Below, piece after piece: positions 25,485 to 33,574 of a DNA stretch of 46,544 nt; the stretch's first letter is position 1, and each line of letters opens with the position of its first letter. The position numbers were made by a program, and so were the translations under genes. This DNA is from an uncultured Lachnospiraceae bacterium. Lineage in GTDB: Bacteria > Bacillota > Clostridia > Lachnospirales > Lachnospiraceae. The stretch spans positions 1-46,544 of the forward strand of contig CANQRR010000027.1 in NCBI GenBank assembly GCA_947626285.1. Direction: 5' to 3'. The notes below the pieces were generated by a model. The model worked only from the letters and a program-made list of their open reading frames with translations. It was not told the origin of the DNA and made no database searches.

Positions 25485-25859
25485 TTAGTTCAGGGTCGCA
25501 AGAACGTCCCCGGACTCGATTGCCTGTCCTACGGTTACGTCGATGCTTGCCACGGTGCCGTCCTGCGGAGCCACGACCGGAATCTCCATCTTCATTGCCT
25601 CAAGGATCACGATGTTGTCGCCGGCCTTCACCGTCTGTCCTACGCTTGCCTCTACCTTAAATACCTTGCCCGGCACGGAAGCCGCCACCTTCACCGCGCC
25701 TGCGCCGCCCGCTGCCGGAGCTGCCGCCGGTGCCGGTGCTGCCTTAGGAGCCGCTTTCGGCGCTGCCTTAGGAGCCGCCGCCGGTGCCGCGGAACCGCTG
25801 CCTTCTTCTACTGTGACCTCATATACATTGCCGTTTACTGTAATCGTATAATTTTTCAT
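25485..25859 (-). CDS. Biotin carboxyl carrier protein of the decarboxylase
   Basis: A 124-residue carrier with a short N-terminal segment, an alanine/proline-rich flexible linker (about 23-57, repeats of KAAP) and a biotinyl domain (58-124). The biotinylation site is EAMKM, lysine 90. It is the only biotin protein in the operon, so it must serve both carboxyltransferases. GGAGG precedes the ATG; it follows the gamma subunit by 18 bases. Confidence 0.95.
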   Translation of the reverse strand: MKNYTITVNGNVYEVTVEEGSGSAAPAAAPKAAPKAAPKAAPAPAAAPAAGGAGAVKVAASVPGKVFKVEASVGQTVKAGDNIVILEAMKMEIPVVAPQDGTVASIDVTVGQAIESGDVLATLN

Positions 25860-25877
25860 GAATCTTTCCTCCTGTAT

Positions 25878-26729
25878 TTAGGCTCTCTGCCAGTTTCTTT
25901 TATTTGCTTTTTTGATTGAACGAACTACAAAACCGTCTCCGGACGTCGTACCGGATGCTGCGATCGCCGCCGTGATGACCGCTACCAGCTCCAGATCGTC
26001 CGTGAGATCTTCCTCTGCCACCGCCGGAGCTGCCGCCGGTGCCTCCATCTGGGCCGGTGCCGCCGCTTCCGGCGCTTCCTTCTTGCCCATCTTCTCGATC
26101 ATCTCCGGGATATAGTGGAGTTTTCCGATCAGCCAGCTTAAGAAAAACAGGGTCAGGAACACGATGCCAAGCCCCATCACGGTGTTCAGCGCTGCGCGCT
26201 GCATCAGCGTTCCGAGCGGATAATCGATCTCCCAGTTCAGCGTGACCGCCTGCGTCGCCACATCCGCCTCATAGGTCACGACTACATCCGTCTTGTCGCT
26301 CAGCTTGTCATATTTCGCATGGCCAATGATCTTGAAGGTCTCTTCCGCCATCTCCATCTCAGCGTCCGTCACTTCCACGAATGCGCCGAGTTCGTCCTTC
26401 ACAGACTTCCAGTTCGATGCGATCGCCGCGCTCGAAGCGTCGTTTCCGTCGATGTACGCGTCGATCTGCTCGTCAGTCCACGCGCCGATCTGCGCCAGCA
26501 TGGTGTTCAGCTGCGACTTCAGCTGTTCCTCCTGCGACTGAGCCTCTGTCTCGGCCGAAGTCTGCGTCTCGGCGTCGTCCGCCTCCTCCTCAAGAGCCGT
26601 CTCCTCCTGAGCCATCTCTTCTACTGCCTGCTGCAACTCGCTCTCCGTCTCATCCGCGAACACGCTCATGGAAAAGACAGACACGCAAAGTCCTGCCGCA
26701 AGCAAAACTGCACTTAATCTATGCCTCAT
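25878..26729 (-). CDS. Sodium pump decarboxylase gamma subunit with extracytoplasmic domain
   Basis: A 283-residue OadG-like protein. A signal peptide (to about residue 26) is followed by an acidic segment and a globular domain of about 130 residues. A single membrane helix (MGLGIVFLTLFFLSWLIG, near 190-210), a proline/alanine linker and a C-terminal AVITAAIAASGTTSGDGFVVRSIKK tail complete it. Typical gamma subunits are only about 80-120 residues and lack the outer domain. ATG at 26729 has GAGG at the correct distance; an upstream GTG is less likely. Confidence 0.85.
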   Translation of the reverse strand: MRHRLSAVLLAAGLCVSVFSMSVFADETESELQQAVEEMAQEETALEEEADDAETQTSAETEAQSQEEQLKSQLNTMLAQIGAWTDEQIDAYIDGNDASSAAIASNWKSVKDELGAFVEVTDAEMEMAEETFKIIGHAKYDKLSDKTDVVVTYEADVATQAVTLNWEIDYPLGTLMQRAALNTVMGLGIVFLTLFFLSWLIGKLHYIPEMIEKMGKKEAPEAAAPAQMEAPAAAPAVAEEDLTDDLELVAVITAAIAASGTTSGDGFVVRSIKKANKRNWQRA

Positions 26730-26743
26730 GTGATTCACCTCGC

Positions 26744-28180
26744 TTAAATGGTTCCGTGCTTTTTGGCCGGGCGGTCATCTCTCTTCGTGAACAACATCTC
26801 GAACGCGCCGATCACATATTTTCTGGTATCCTCTGCCTCGATAATATTATCGACATAGCCTCTCTTCGCGGCCGCCATCGCGCTGGACTGGAGCGCCGCG
26901 TACTCTGCCGCCTTCTCGTTGATCGTCTTCGCGTCCGCGTCCGCGTACATGATCTTCGCCGCAAGCTGCGCATCCATCATGCCGATCTGCGCCTGGCTCC
27001 ACGCGAACGTCACATCCGCGCCGATCGCCTTGCTGTTCATCGCCACGTAAGCGCTGCCGAACGCCTTGCCGATGATCACGTTCACCTTCGGCACCGTCGC
27101 GTTCACAAACGCCGCCGTCAACTTCGCCGCCGCCGTCGCCATGCGCTTTTCCGCGCACTTCGTCGCCTTGAAGCCTGCCACGTTCGTCAGGGAGAGTACC
27201 GGAATCTCAAACGCGTCGCAGAAATTCACAAACTCCGCCGCCTTCATCGCGCCGCGCGCGCTGAGCGCACAGTCGTAAGATTCCTTGAGCGTCCCCTCCT
27301 CGTCGTACGCCTCGGTGCGATTCGCCACCGCGCCGACCGTCGTGCCATTCAGGCGCAGGAAACCGGTCACCATATCCGGCGCGTAAGCCGCCTTCACTTC
27401 CACGAAATGATTGTCATCTGCTATGTTGGAAAGAAGAATTGTCGTGTCGCCCGCCGCGTTCGCCAGGTCCGCGCACGCGCGGTTCAGATCGTCCGTGCAC
27501 TCCTCGTAGGAGAGATCGTCCTCATTGTTCGCCGGGAGCATGCACACAAGATCACGAATCTGCGCCATGATCTCGTCCTCGGTGCCGACGAAGTCGACCA
27601 GACCGGCCTCCTCGCTCTGGAACTTGGCGGAAGCCGTATTGCACTTTTCCTTGACATTGCCGTCCAACGCGTTCGGCGCGTTCACGAACAGCTCCGCCTT
27701 GGAACCTTCCATAAAAGTAAAATCGGTCAGGCCCGGCACGAGCGCCAGTCCGCCGCCGCATCTGCCGAACACCGCCGTGATCTGCGGAACGATACCGGAT
27801 GCCAGCGCCTGCTTTTTGTAGATCTCTCCGAACGCGTTCAGCGCGTCCGTCGCCTCCTGAAGTCTCAAGCCTGCGCAGTCCAGAAGTCCGATCACCGGAG
27901 CGCCCATATTCAACGCCATGTCGTAGAGACCCGCGATCTTCTTCGCGTGCATCTCGCCGATCGTGCCGCCGAGCACGGACGAATCCTGGCTGTAGACGTA
28001 CACCAGATGTCCGTCGATCACGCCGTAGCCTGTGACCACGCCATCCCCCGGCGTCTCTGCCTGCTGCATGTTGAAATCAGTACTTCTGGCAGTGACGTAT
28101 CCGCCGATTTCAACAAAACTGTTCTCGTCGAGCAAGGAAGCGATCCTCTTGCCCGCTAAGCTTTGTGCTGTATTACTCAT
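26744..28180 (-). CDS. Acyl-CoA carboxyltransferase (methylmalonyl-CoA decarboxylase alpha / PccB type)
   Basis: A 478-residue biotin-dependent carboxyltransferase with two crotonase-like halves. N-half: SFVEIGGYV, VYSQDSSVLGGTIGEMHAKKI, GRCGGGLALVPGLTDF. C-half: GFLRLNGTTVGAVANR and IIGKAFGSAYVAMNSKAIGAD, with the second oxyanion-hole region. It is about 30 residues shorter at the N-terminus than usual MmdA/PccB. It heads the operon, so acyl-CoA is the likely first substrate. Which acyl-CoA (propionyl/methylmalonyl or another) cannot be decided from sequence. Confidence 0.9.
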   Translation of the reverse strand: MSNTAQSLAGKRIASLLDENSFVEIGGYVTARSTDFNMQQAETPGDGVVTGYGVIDGHLVYVYSQDSSVLGGTIGEMHAKKIAGLYDMALNMGAPVIGLLDCAGLRLQEATDALNAFGEIYKKQALASGIVPQITAVFGRCGGGLALVPGLTDFTFMEGSKAELFVNAPNALDGNVKEKCNTASAKFQSEEAGLVDFVGTEDEIMAQIRDLVCMLPANNEDDLSYEECTDDLNRACADLANAAGDTTILLSNIADDNHFVEVKAAYAPDMVTGFLRLNGTTVGAVANRTEAYDEEGTLKESYDCALSARGAMKAAEFVNFCDAFEIPVLSLTNVAGFKATKCAEKRMATAAAKLTAAFVNATVPKVNVIIGKAFGSAYVAMNSKAIGADVTFAWSQAQIGMMDAQLAAKIMYADADAKTINEKAAEYAALQSSAMAAAKRGYVDNIIEAEDTRKYVIGAFEMLFTKRDDRPAKKHGTI

Positions 28181-28212
28181 TCTTCAGCCCTCCATCGCTA
28201 TATTTTAAAATA

Positions 28213-28336
28213 GAATCCTGCTCCGCAGGATTCTCCGCCTGCGGCGGGTTGCTTAAGCAACCTGTCCCTCTCCGCCGCAGTGCGATCCCGCGGAGCGTTT
28301 CTATGTCGAAAGAGACTGTAAAGTCTTTTTCGACAT
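28213..28336 (-). promoter_or_regulatory. Highly structured 5' leader of the decarboxylase operon
   Basis: Between promoter and first start codon there are three strong stems on the minus strand: ATGTCGAAAaAGACT pairing across a 4-base loop (28303-28336, one mismatch), a CTGCGGCGG/CCGCCGCAG stem (28239-28280) enclosing the palindrome GGTTGC-ttaa-GCAACC, and GAATCCTGC/GCAGGATTC (28213-28233). No known riboswitch consensus was recognised, and no T tract follows any stem. Confidence 0.6.
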
Positions 28337-28359
28337 GGAAACCAATTTCTGCCGAGTAT

Positions 28360-28388
28360 ATATTATCCTCTTTCTCCCAAAATTGCAA
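28360..28388 (-). promoter_or_regulatory. Promoter of the decarboxylase operon
   Basis: TTGCAA (28383-28388) and TAATAT (28360-28365) on the minus strand, spacer 17 bases. It gives a leader of about 170 bases. Confidence 0.6.
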
Positions 28389-28472
28389 GCTTTTTCGTCA
28401 AGAGGATTCCGGCGGAAAATTCGGCCGCAGGACAGGCTGCCGCAGGGCCATACGGTCTGTGCGTCTCAGGTC

Positions 28473-29696
28473 TCACAAGAGAGCCAGCCTCCAGATCGTC
28501 CTCAAACAGTAGCGATAGTCGCGTTTCATAACCTGTTCTGCCGTGACGACCGGCCAGGAAGCATACACGTCTCCGTCCAGCAGGTAGCTTACCGTCCCCA
28601 CCTGTTGTCCCGCCGAAACCGGTGCCTCAAGCGACGCCGTCAGCTCCATGCGCGTCTCGATCTGCTCTTCGGGGCGCATCAGAATCCGGATCGGTTTCTC
28701 TTCTTCCGCATTTCCGGTTCCCGATAGGGCTTTCGCTTCCCCGTCCCACGTCCCGACCCCGATCCGCGCGCTCCCCTGCTGTCCGTCCGCCACGGCGATT
28801 CGGTCGATCTTCAGCTTCGGCGCCGCGATCTCCCGCAGTTCATAATGCTCCAGTCCGTAGTTCATCAATGTCTTCGTGTCCGCCCACTTATAACCTTTGT
28901 GGTGCGGCCAGCCGCAGGCCAACAGCGCTACGATCAGCAGCTTACCGTCCCGCTCAAGCGCTCCGACATAACAGTATCCGGCCTTTGCCGTGAATCCGGT
29001 CTTCCCGGACAGCGCCCCGTCCATGATCTGAAGGAACGCGTTGTGGTTCGTACAGCTGTAGCTCCGGCTGCCCGCAACGTTCGTAAACGTACAGGAGGGC
29101 GTCCGCGTGATCTCCAGAAATTCCGCGCTTTTCGGCGACTGTGTCAGACAGTAGCGCATGACCAGCGCAAGCTCACGCGCCGTCGTGCGGTGCTCCCCGC
29201 CCTCATCCTGCCCGTCCAGCCCGTTCGGCGTGACATAATGCGTCTTTTCGCATCCGATCTCCTGCGCCTTCGCGTTCATCTGCGCCGCGAAATCCTCCAC
29301 GCTTCCGCCGACCGTCTCCGCGATGCAGACCGCCGAATCGTTGTGCGACTCCAGCATCAGCGAACAGAGCAGATCGCGCAGATAGAACGTGTCTCCCGCC
29401 GTCAGGCCAAGCTTTACCTTCGGCTGGGACGCCGCATGCTCCGACACCGTGCAGACCGTGTCGGGCGCCGCGCTCTCCAGCGCAAGAATGCAGGTCATGA
29501 TCTTTGTCGTGCTCGCCATCGGAAGTTCCGTCTGCTCTTCTTTGCCATAAAGAATACGCCCGCTGTCGCCATCGATCAGGACGGCGCTGCGGGCGTAAAG
29601 TCCCAGATCCTCCTGTGCCGCGGCATTTAAGCTTCCAAACAAAAACGCTGCCGCGGTCAGGAGTCCTGCCGCTATTCTCTTCACTCTGTCCGCCAT
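28473..29696 (-). CDS. D-alanyl-D-alanine carboxypeptidase (DacF/PBP5 type)
   Basis: A 407-residue exported enzyme that trims the terminal D-alanine from peptidoglycan stem peptides. Signal peptide to about residue 27 (cleavage after LNAAA), active-site SxxK at STTK (62-65), SHN (117-119) and KTGFTAKAGYC near residue 230, then a beta-rich C-terminal domain. I chose ATG 29696 over a longer frame because the signal peptide starts there. It follows scpA-scpB, a common arrangement in Clostridia. The second motif is SHN rather than the usual SGN. Confidence 0.9.
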   Translation of the reverse strand: MADRVKRIAAGLLTAAAFLFGSLNAAAQEDLGLYARSAVLIDGDSGRILYGKEEQTELPMASTTKIMTCILALESAAPDTVCTVSEHAASQPKVKLGLTAGDTFYLRDLLCSLMLESHNDSAVCIAETVGGSVEDFAAQMNAKAQEIGCEKTHYVTPNGLDGQDEGGEHRTTARELALVMRYCLTQSPKSAEFLEITRTPSCTFTNVAGSRSYSCTNHNAFLQIMDGALSGKTGFTAKAGYCYVGALERDGKLLIVALLACGWPHHKGYKWADTKTLMNYGLEHYELREIAAPKLKIDRIAVADGQQGSARIGVGTWDGEAKALSGTGNAEEEKPIRILMRPEEQIETRMELTASLEAPVSAGQQVGTVSYLLDGDVYASWPVVTAEQVMKRDYRYCLRTIWRLALL

Positions 29697-29887
29697 AGAT
29701 ATGAGTCTCCTTTTCTTCGTCTTCCGAATCGTCTCCACACACTCTGCGCCTGACTCCGGAATGAATCGTAACAAATAGAGTTCTTCTTATTATATCTATG
29801 CGGACATCCGTTCCTTTATGTAGAACGTTTGGCCCGGTATGATCTCGCAGGTCGATCAACTGCAACTCATCGGGCGCCTTCTGTCGG

Positions 29888-30457
29888 TCACACATCCAGC
29901 TTCATCTGGATCTCCTCCTCGGCCTCGGCTTTGAAATCCTCGATCTGCACCGGATTCATCTCCGGCAGTTCCTCCAGAGAATGCATGCCGAAATGCCGCA
30001 GGAATTCCTCCGTCGTCCCGAACAGCAGCGGACGCCCCGGCGCATCCAGGCGGCCGAGCTCTTTCACGAGATTGTACTCGATCAGCTTGTTCACCGCGTG
30101 GTCGCACTTGACGCCGCGGATCTTTTCGATCTCCAGCCTCGTGATCGGCTGCTTGTACGCAATGATCGAGAGCGTCTCCATCACCACGTCCGTCAGCACA
30201 GGTCTGCGCGGCTGCTTCGCTACGCGGATCAGATACTCATAAAGCTCGCTCTTCGTGCAGAGCTGGTAGGAATCCTCAAGCTCCATGATCTGGATGCCCC
30301 GGTCCTCTTCCCGGTACTTCTCCATCATATGACAAATGATCTTTTTCGTCGTCTCCTTATCCTGTTCGATCGCCTGCGCGATCTTGTCCGTCTCCACGGA
30401 ATCCCCCACCGCGAACAGGATCGCCTCGATCGCGGCCTCGGCCTCTCTTCTGTCCAT
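29888..30457 (-). CDS. scpB: Segregation and condensation protein B
   Basis: A 189-residue kleisin-interacting protein made of two winged-helix domains. Conserved features are AAIEAILFAVGDSV (7-20), TDVVMETLSIIAYKQPITR (about 95-113, the typical ScpB motif) and RPLLFGTTEEFLRHFG. With ScpA and SMC it compacts and segregates the chromosome. It begins 20 bases after scpA. Confidence 0.95.
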   Translation of the reverse strand: MDRREAEAAIEAILFAVGDSVETDKIAQAIEQDKETTKKIICHMMEKYREEDRGIQIMELEDSYQLCTKSELYEYLIRVAKQPRRPVLTDVVMETLSIIAYKQPITRLEIEKIRGVKCDHAVNKLIEYNLVKELGRLDAPGRPLLFGTTEEFLRHFGMHSLEELPEMNPVQIEDFKAEAEEEIQMKLDV

Positions 30458-30477
30458 CTGTATTCTCCCTCTGGTCT

Positions 30478-31260
30478 TCAGTCATAATCCTGGTCAAGCG
30501 TCAGCTCCGCGCCTTCCTTGCCGGTGTAGGAGATCCGGATGTCCGCGAAGGTCTCATCCTGCTCCACCTCGACCGTACCCTCCTTCATCAGCTCAAGCAG
30601 CGTCAGAAACGTCACGATCGTATACATCCTGCCCTTCCTGAGCGTAAGAAGCTCGCGGAACGTGCAGCGCTTCCTCCCGGTTATGTATTTGCCCACAAAA
30701 CGCATCGTCTCCGTCAGGTCAACCTCCTCGCGCCGGACGCTGCCGAACTTGCTGCGCACCGGGTCGATGCGGTTCTCCTGCCGCTTCAGAAGCTCCTGGA
30801 ACAAAGCGTGCAGCTTATTCAGCGTCAAACCGTCCAGCAGCGCCTCCACATCCACCGGCTCCCGGTAGGCCAGCACCTCCTCCGGCATACTTGCTTCCCT
30901 ATAGAGATGCAGCGCCGCGTCGTCCTGCCGCTCCCGCAGCTCGTAGGACATGTATTTGTACATCTTGTACTCCAGCAGTTTCTGGACCAGCTCCTCGCGC
31001 GGATCGATCTCCTCCCCCTCCTCCGTCACCTCCGGCGGCAGGAGCATGCGCGATTTGATGTCGAGCAGCGTGGCCGCCATCACAAGGAACTCGCTCATCA
31101 CGTCGAGGCTCTCCTCAGGCAGCTGTGAGATGTACTCCATATACTGGTCCGTAATCTCTACGATTGGAATGTCATAGATGCTTACCTTGTTTTTTTCAAT
31201 CAGGTGCAGGAGCAGGTCCAACGGCCCCTCAAACGCCTGCAGTTTCACAGGTATTCCCAT
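30478..31260 (-). CDS. scpA: Segregation and condensation protein A
   Basis: A 260-residue kleisin. The N-terminal SMC-contacting segment KLQAFEGPLDLLLHLIEKNKVSIYDIPI (7-34) is diagnostic, with a variable acidic middle and a C-terminal winged helix. AGGAG lies before the ATG. It is directly followed by scpB, and preceded by the metallophosphoesterase with a 25-base gap. Confidence 0.96.
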   Translation of the reverse strand: MGIPVKLQAFEGPLDLLLHLIEKNKVSIYDIPIVEITDQYMEYISQLPEESLDVMSEFLVMAATLLDIKSRMLLPPEVTEEGEEIDPREELVQKLLEYKMYKYMSYELRERQDDAALHLYREASMPEEVLAYREPVDVEALLDGLTLNKLHALFQELLKRQENRIDPVRSKFGSVRREEVDLTETMRFVGKYITGRKRCTFRELLTLRKGRMYTIVTFLTLLELMKEGTVEVEQDETFADIRISYTGKEGAELTLDQDYD

Positions 31261-31285
31261 ATGATCTCCTCGTTTCGTTCATTTC

Positions 31286-32095
31286 TCACATAACGTTCAG
31301 CACGACCAGCTCCGGCGGATTGTTGACACGCAGCGGAATCGAGTGACAGCCGAGTCCGGCGCTCACCACCATCTGTTTTCCGCATCGCTCGAATACCCCG
31401 CGGTCGTAGCGCGGAAACAGCTGAAACTGCGGCGTGATCACACCGCCGAAGAATGGCAGACGCACGGCGCCGCCGTGCAGGTGTCCCGCGAGCGTGAGAT
31501 CCGCTCCCCACGCCGCGTACGTCTCGAAGTAGACCGGATTGTGCGCCAGCAAAATATTGTAGCGCTCCTTCTCCGGTTCGCCTAAAAGCTCCCTGACCTG
31601 CGAGACCGTCAACTCATTTCTCTGAAAGCGCCTGTAGCACTGCCACGGAAGCTCCAGTCCCCAGACTGTGATCGGCATTCCCTGAATCTCCGTCCGCTCG
31701 CAGGAATTTTTCAGCAGATGCACGCCAAAACGCTCCAGCTCCTCAAAGTAGCGAACGCCGTCCGCGCCCGCCTCCGCGCCGTAGATCTCCGCAAAATGCC
31801 GCACCTTATACTCGTGATTCCCCTCTACATAATAGACGGGATACTGCTTCGTCAATTCTTCCATCAGCGCCAGCGCCGCATCCATCTGCGGCACCTGTGT
31901 GGAAGTGAGCATATCGCCCGCGGCGAAGATCGCCTCCGGTTTCTCACTACGAATCGCCTGCAGCAGCGCGCAGTTCGCTTCCCCGAATACCGCATTGTGG
32001 AGATCGCTCAGCAGGATCGCGGAAAACGGCTGCAGCGGCCTCCCGGGGCCGTCGCCCGTCTGTATCCGATATCTTGTCAGCTTGAATTTTGCCAT
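31286..32095 (-). CDS. Calcineurin-like metallophosphoesterase (YkuE type)
   Basis: A 269-residue phosphoesterase with all metal-binding blocks: LLSDLHNAVFG, IFAAGDML, VEGNHEYK, LLAHNPVYF and LAGHLHGG. A start at 32095 (MAKFKLTRYRI) fits the family better than the longer frame. Related enzymes act on UDP-sugars or membrane-associated phosphoesters. No N-terminal membrane helix is seen, unlike YkuE itself. Its place between DD-carboxypeptidase and scpA may only reflect a shared operon. Confidence 0.88.
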   Translation of the reverse strand: MAKFKLTRYRIQTGDGPGRPLQPFSAILLSDLHNAVFGEANCALLQAIRSEKPEAIFAAGDMLTSTQVPQMDAALALMEELTKQYPVYYVEGNHEYKVRHFAEIYGAEAGADGVRYFEELERFGVHLLKNSCERTEIQGMPITVWGLELPWQCYRRFQRNELTVSQVRELLGEPEKERYNILLAHNPVYFETYAAWGADLTLAGHLHGGAVRLPFFGGVITPQFQLFPRYDRGVFERCGKQMVVSAGLGCHSIPLRVNNPPELVVLNVM

Positions 32096-32173
32096 GGTAC
32101 CTTCCCCATTGCATCCCGGCTCACGGTCAGCGCCGCCCGGCAATCCCGCGCCATCGTCTGTTTCGTTTTTCTT

Positions 32174-33502
32174 CTATAAAACCCAGCGTTCCCACATCTC
32201 GTCAAGGTAATCCAGATACCCCGCCTTCTTCACGGCATCCGCCGTGACGATCGGGACGCTGCCCAGTTCTTTCCCATTTAAAGTATAGACATACTCGCCT
32301 ACCTGCGCACCCTGCTCCAGCGGAGCACAGATCTCATCCTGCCAGCGGACCATCCGCTCGATCGCGGAGAAATCTTCGTTCGTGGTGCTCAGGTAGGAAA
32401 ACTCATCCGCATAGCGTACCGGAATCAACGGCTCTGCCGCGCCGCGCACCGCGATCTGCGGGAGCTCCTCCATCGCGTCGTCGTGGTATAGTGTACAGCA
32501 GGCAAACCCGTAGCCCAGGATCTTTGCCGCCTCCGCGAAACGCGTCTTGGAATCCGGCGCCGTCATCACCGTGCCGACCAGACGGATCCCGTTTCGCTGC
32601 GCCGTCGCGCTCAGGCAGTACTTCGCGTAGCTGGTGCTCCCGGTCTTCAGCCCGTCGCAGCCGTCAAACGCGCGCAGCAGCTTGTTCGTATTCGTCAAAG
32701 TGAATTTGCTGCTGCCTTTTGCCGTCACATGCGTGATGTCCTCCATCCAGATCCTGGAATACTCTGTCACCTGCGGGAAGCGCGCCAGCAGCTCCCGCGA
32801 CGCCAGCGCCATATCGCGCGCCGTCGTATAGTGCTCTGTGGAGTCCGTCAGCCCGCAGCAGTCCACGAAATGCGTGTTCACCATGCCAAGCTCGGCGGCG
32901 CGCTCGTTCATCCGCGCGACAAAGGCCTCCTCCGAACCCGCGATGTGCTCCGCCATCGCCACCGCCGCATCGTTCCCCGACGCGATGACAATGCATTTCA
33001 GCAGCGTCTCGACCGTCTGAGTCTCCCCTTCTTCCAGAAACACCTGCGAACCGCCCATAGACTTCGCGTGGGCGCTCGTCGTCACCTGCTCGTCGAGCGT
33101 CAGCCGCCCGTCCTCAAGCGCCTCGAAGATCAGAAGCATCGTCATAACCTTCGTGACGCTGGCCGGATGCACTTTCGCGTCGGCGTCCTTCTCAAAGAGC
33201 ACCGTCCCCGTGGACACTTCCATCACCAGCGCGTGCGGCGCCTGAAGCTCCAGCACCGGGGCCTCCTGCTGCGCGTCCGTACTCTGCTCGGAAGCCCCGG
33301 TCTGCTGCGCGTCTCCGCCCTGCCCGGAAGCCCCGGTCTGCTGTGCGTCCGCATCACCCTGTACGGTCTCCGTCTGCTGCGCGTCCGCACCACTCTGCGC
33401 CGTCTCCTGCACGTCCACCGCTTCCTGCGCCTGAAGCTGCGCGCTCCACATCGGCAGCGTCAGCATCCACACCGTCATCAAACAGCCTATTAATCTTTTC
33501 AT
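32174..33502 (-). CDS. D-alanyl-D-alanine carboxypeptidase with repetitive linker
   Basis: A 442-residue secreted penicillin-binding protein with the signal peptide ending near residue 26, SxxK at SVTK (115-118), SGN (175-177) and KTGSTSYAKYC (about 280). The C-terminal beta domain is present. Between signal peptide and catalytic domain lies a low-complexity stretch (about 39-80) with four repeats of a DAQQ-containing unit spaced about 10-14 residues. That spacer may pass through the wall or sit in the matrix. It duplicates the function of the enzyme at 28473-29696. Confidence 0.9.
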   Translation of the reverse strand: MKRLIGCLMTVWMLTLPMWSAQLQAQEAVDVQETAQSGADAQQTETVQGDADAQQTGASGQGGDAQQTGASEQSTDAQQEAPVLELQAPHALVMEVSTGTVLFEKDADAKVHPASVTKVMTMLLIFEALEDGRLTLDEQVTTSAHAKSMGGSQVFLEEGETQTVETLLKCIVIASGNDAAVAMAEHIAGSEEAFVARMNERAAELGMVNTHFVDCCGLTDSTEHYTTARDMALASRELLARFPQVTEYSRIWMEDITHVTAKGSSKFTLTNTNKLLRAFDGCDGLKTGSTSYAKYCLSATAQRNGIRLVGTVMTAPDSKTRFAEAAKILGYGFACCTLYHDDAMEELPQIAVRGAAEPLIPVRYADEFSYLSTTNEDFSAIERMVRWQDEICAPLEQGAQVGEYVYTLNGKELGSVPIVTADAVKKAGYLDYLDEMWERWVL

Positions 33503-33574
33503 TAAAACCCGTCCCTGAATTCTCTCTATAAACTATATTAAAACAGGGACAAATTCATGCATGTTTCATTTTTC

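Noticed and set aside
26381-28159. A 592-residue plus-strand open frame
   Set aside because: It is antisense to the acyl-CoA carboxyltransferase and gamma subunit; long only because of high GC and codon bias.
28173-28388. A 71-codon minus-strand frame in the decarboxylase leader
   Set aside because: It spans the predicted promoter and the three stems, has no ribosome site and no recognisable domain. An RNA structure explains the sequence better.
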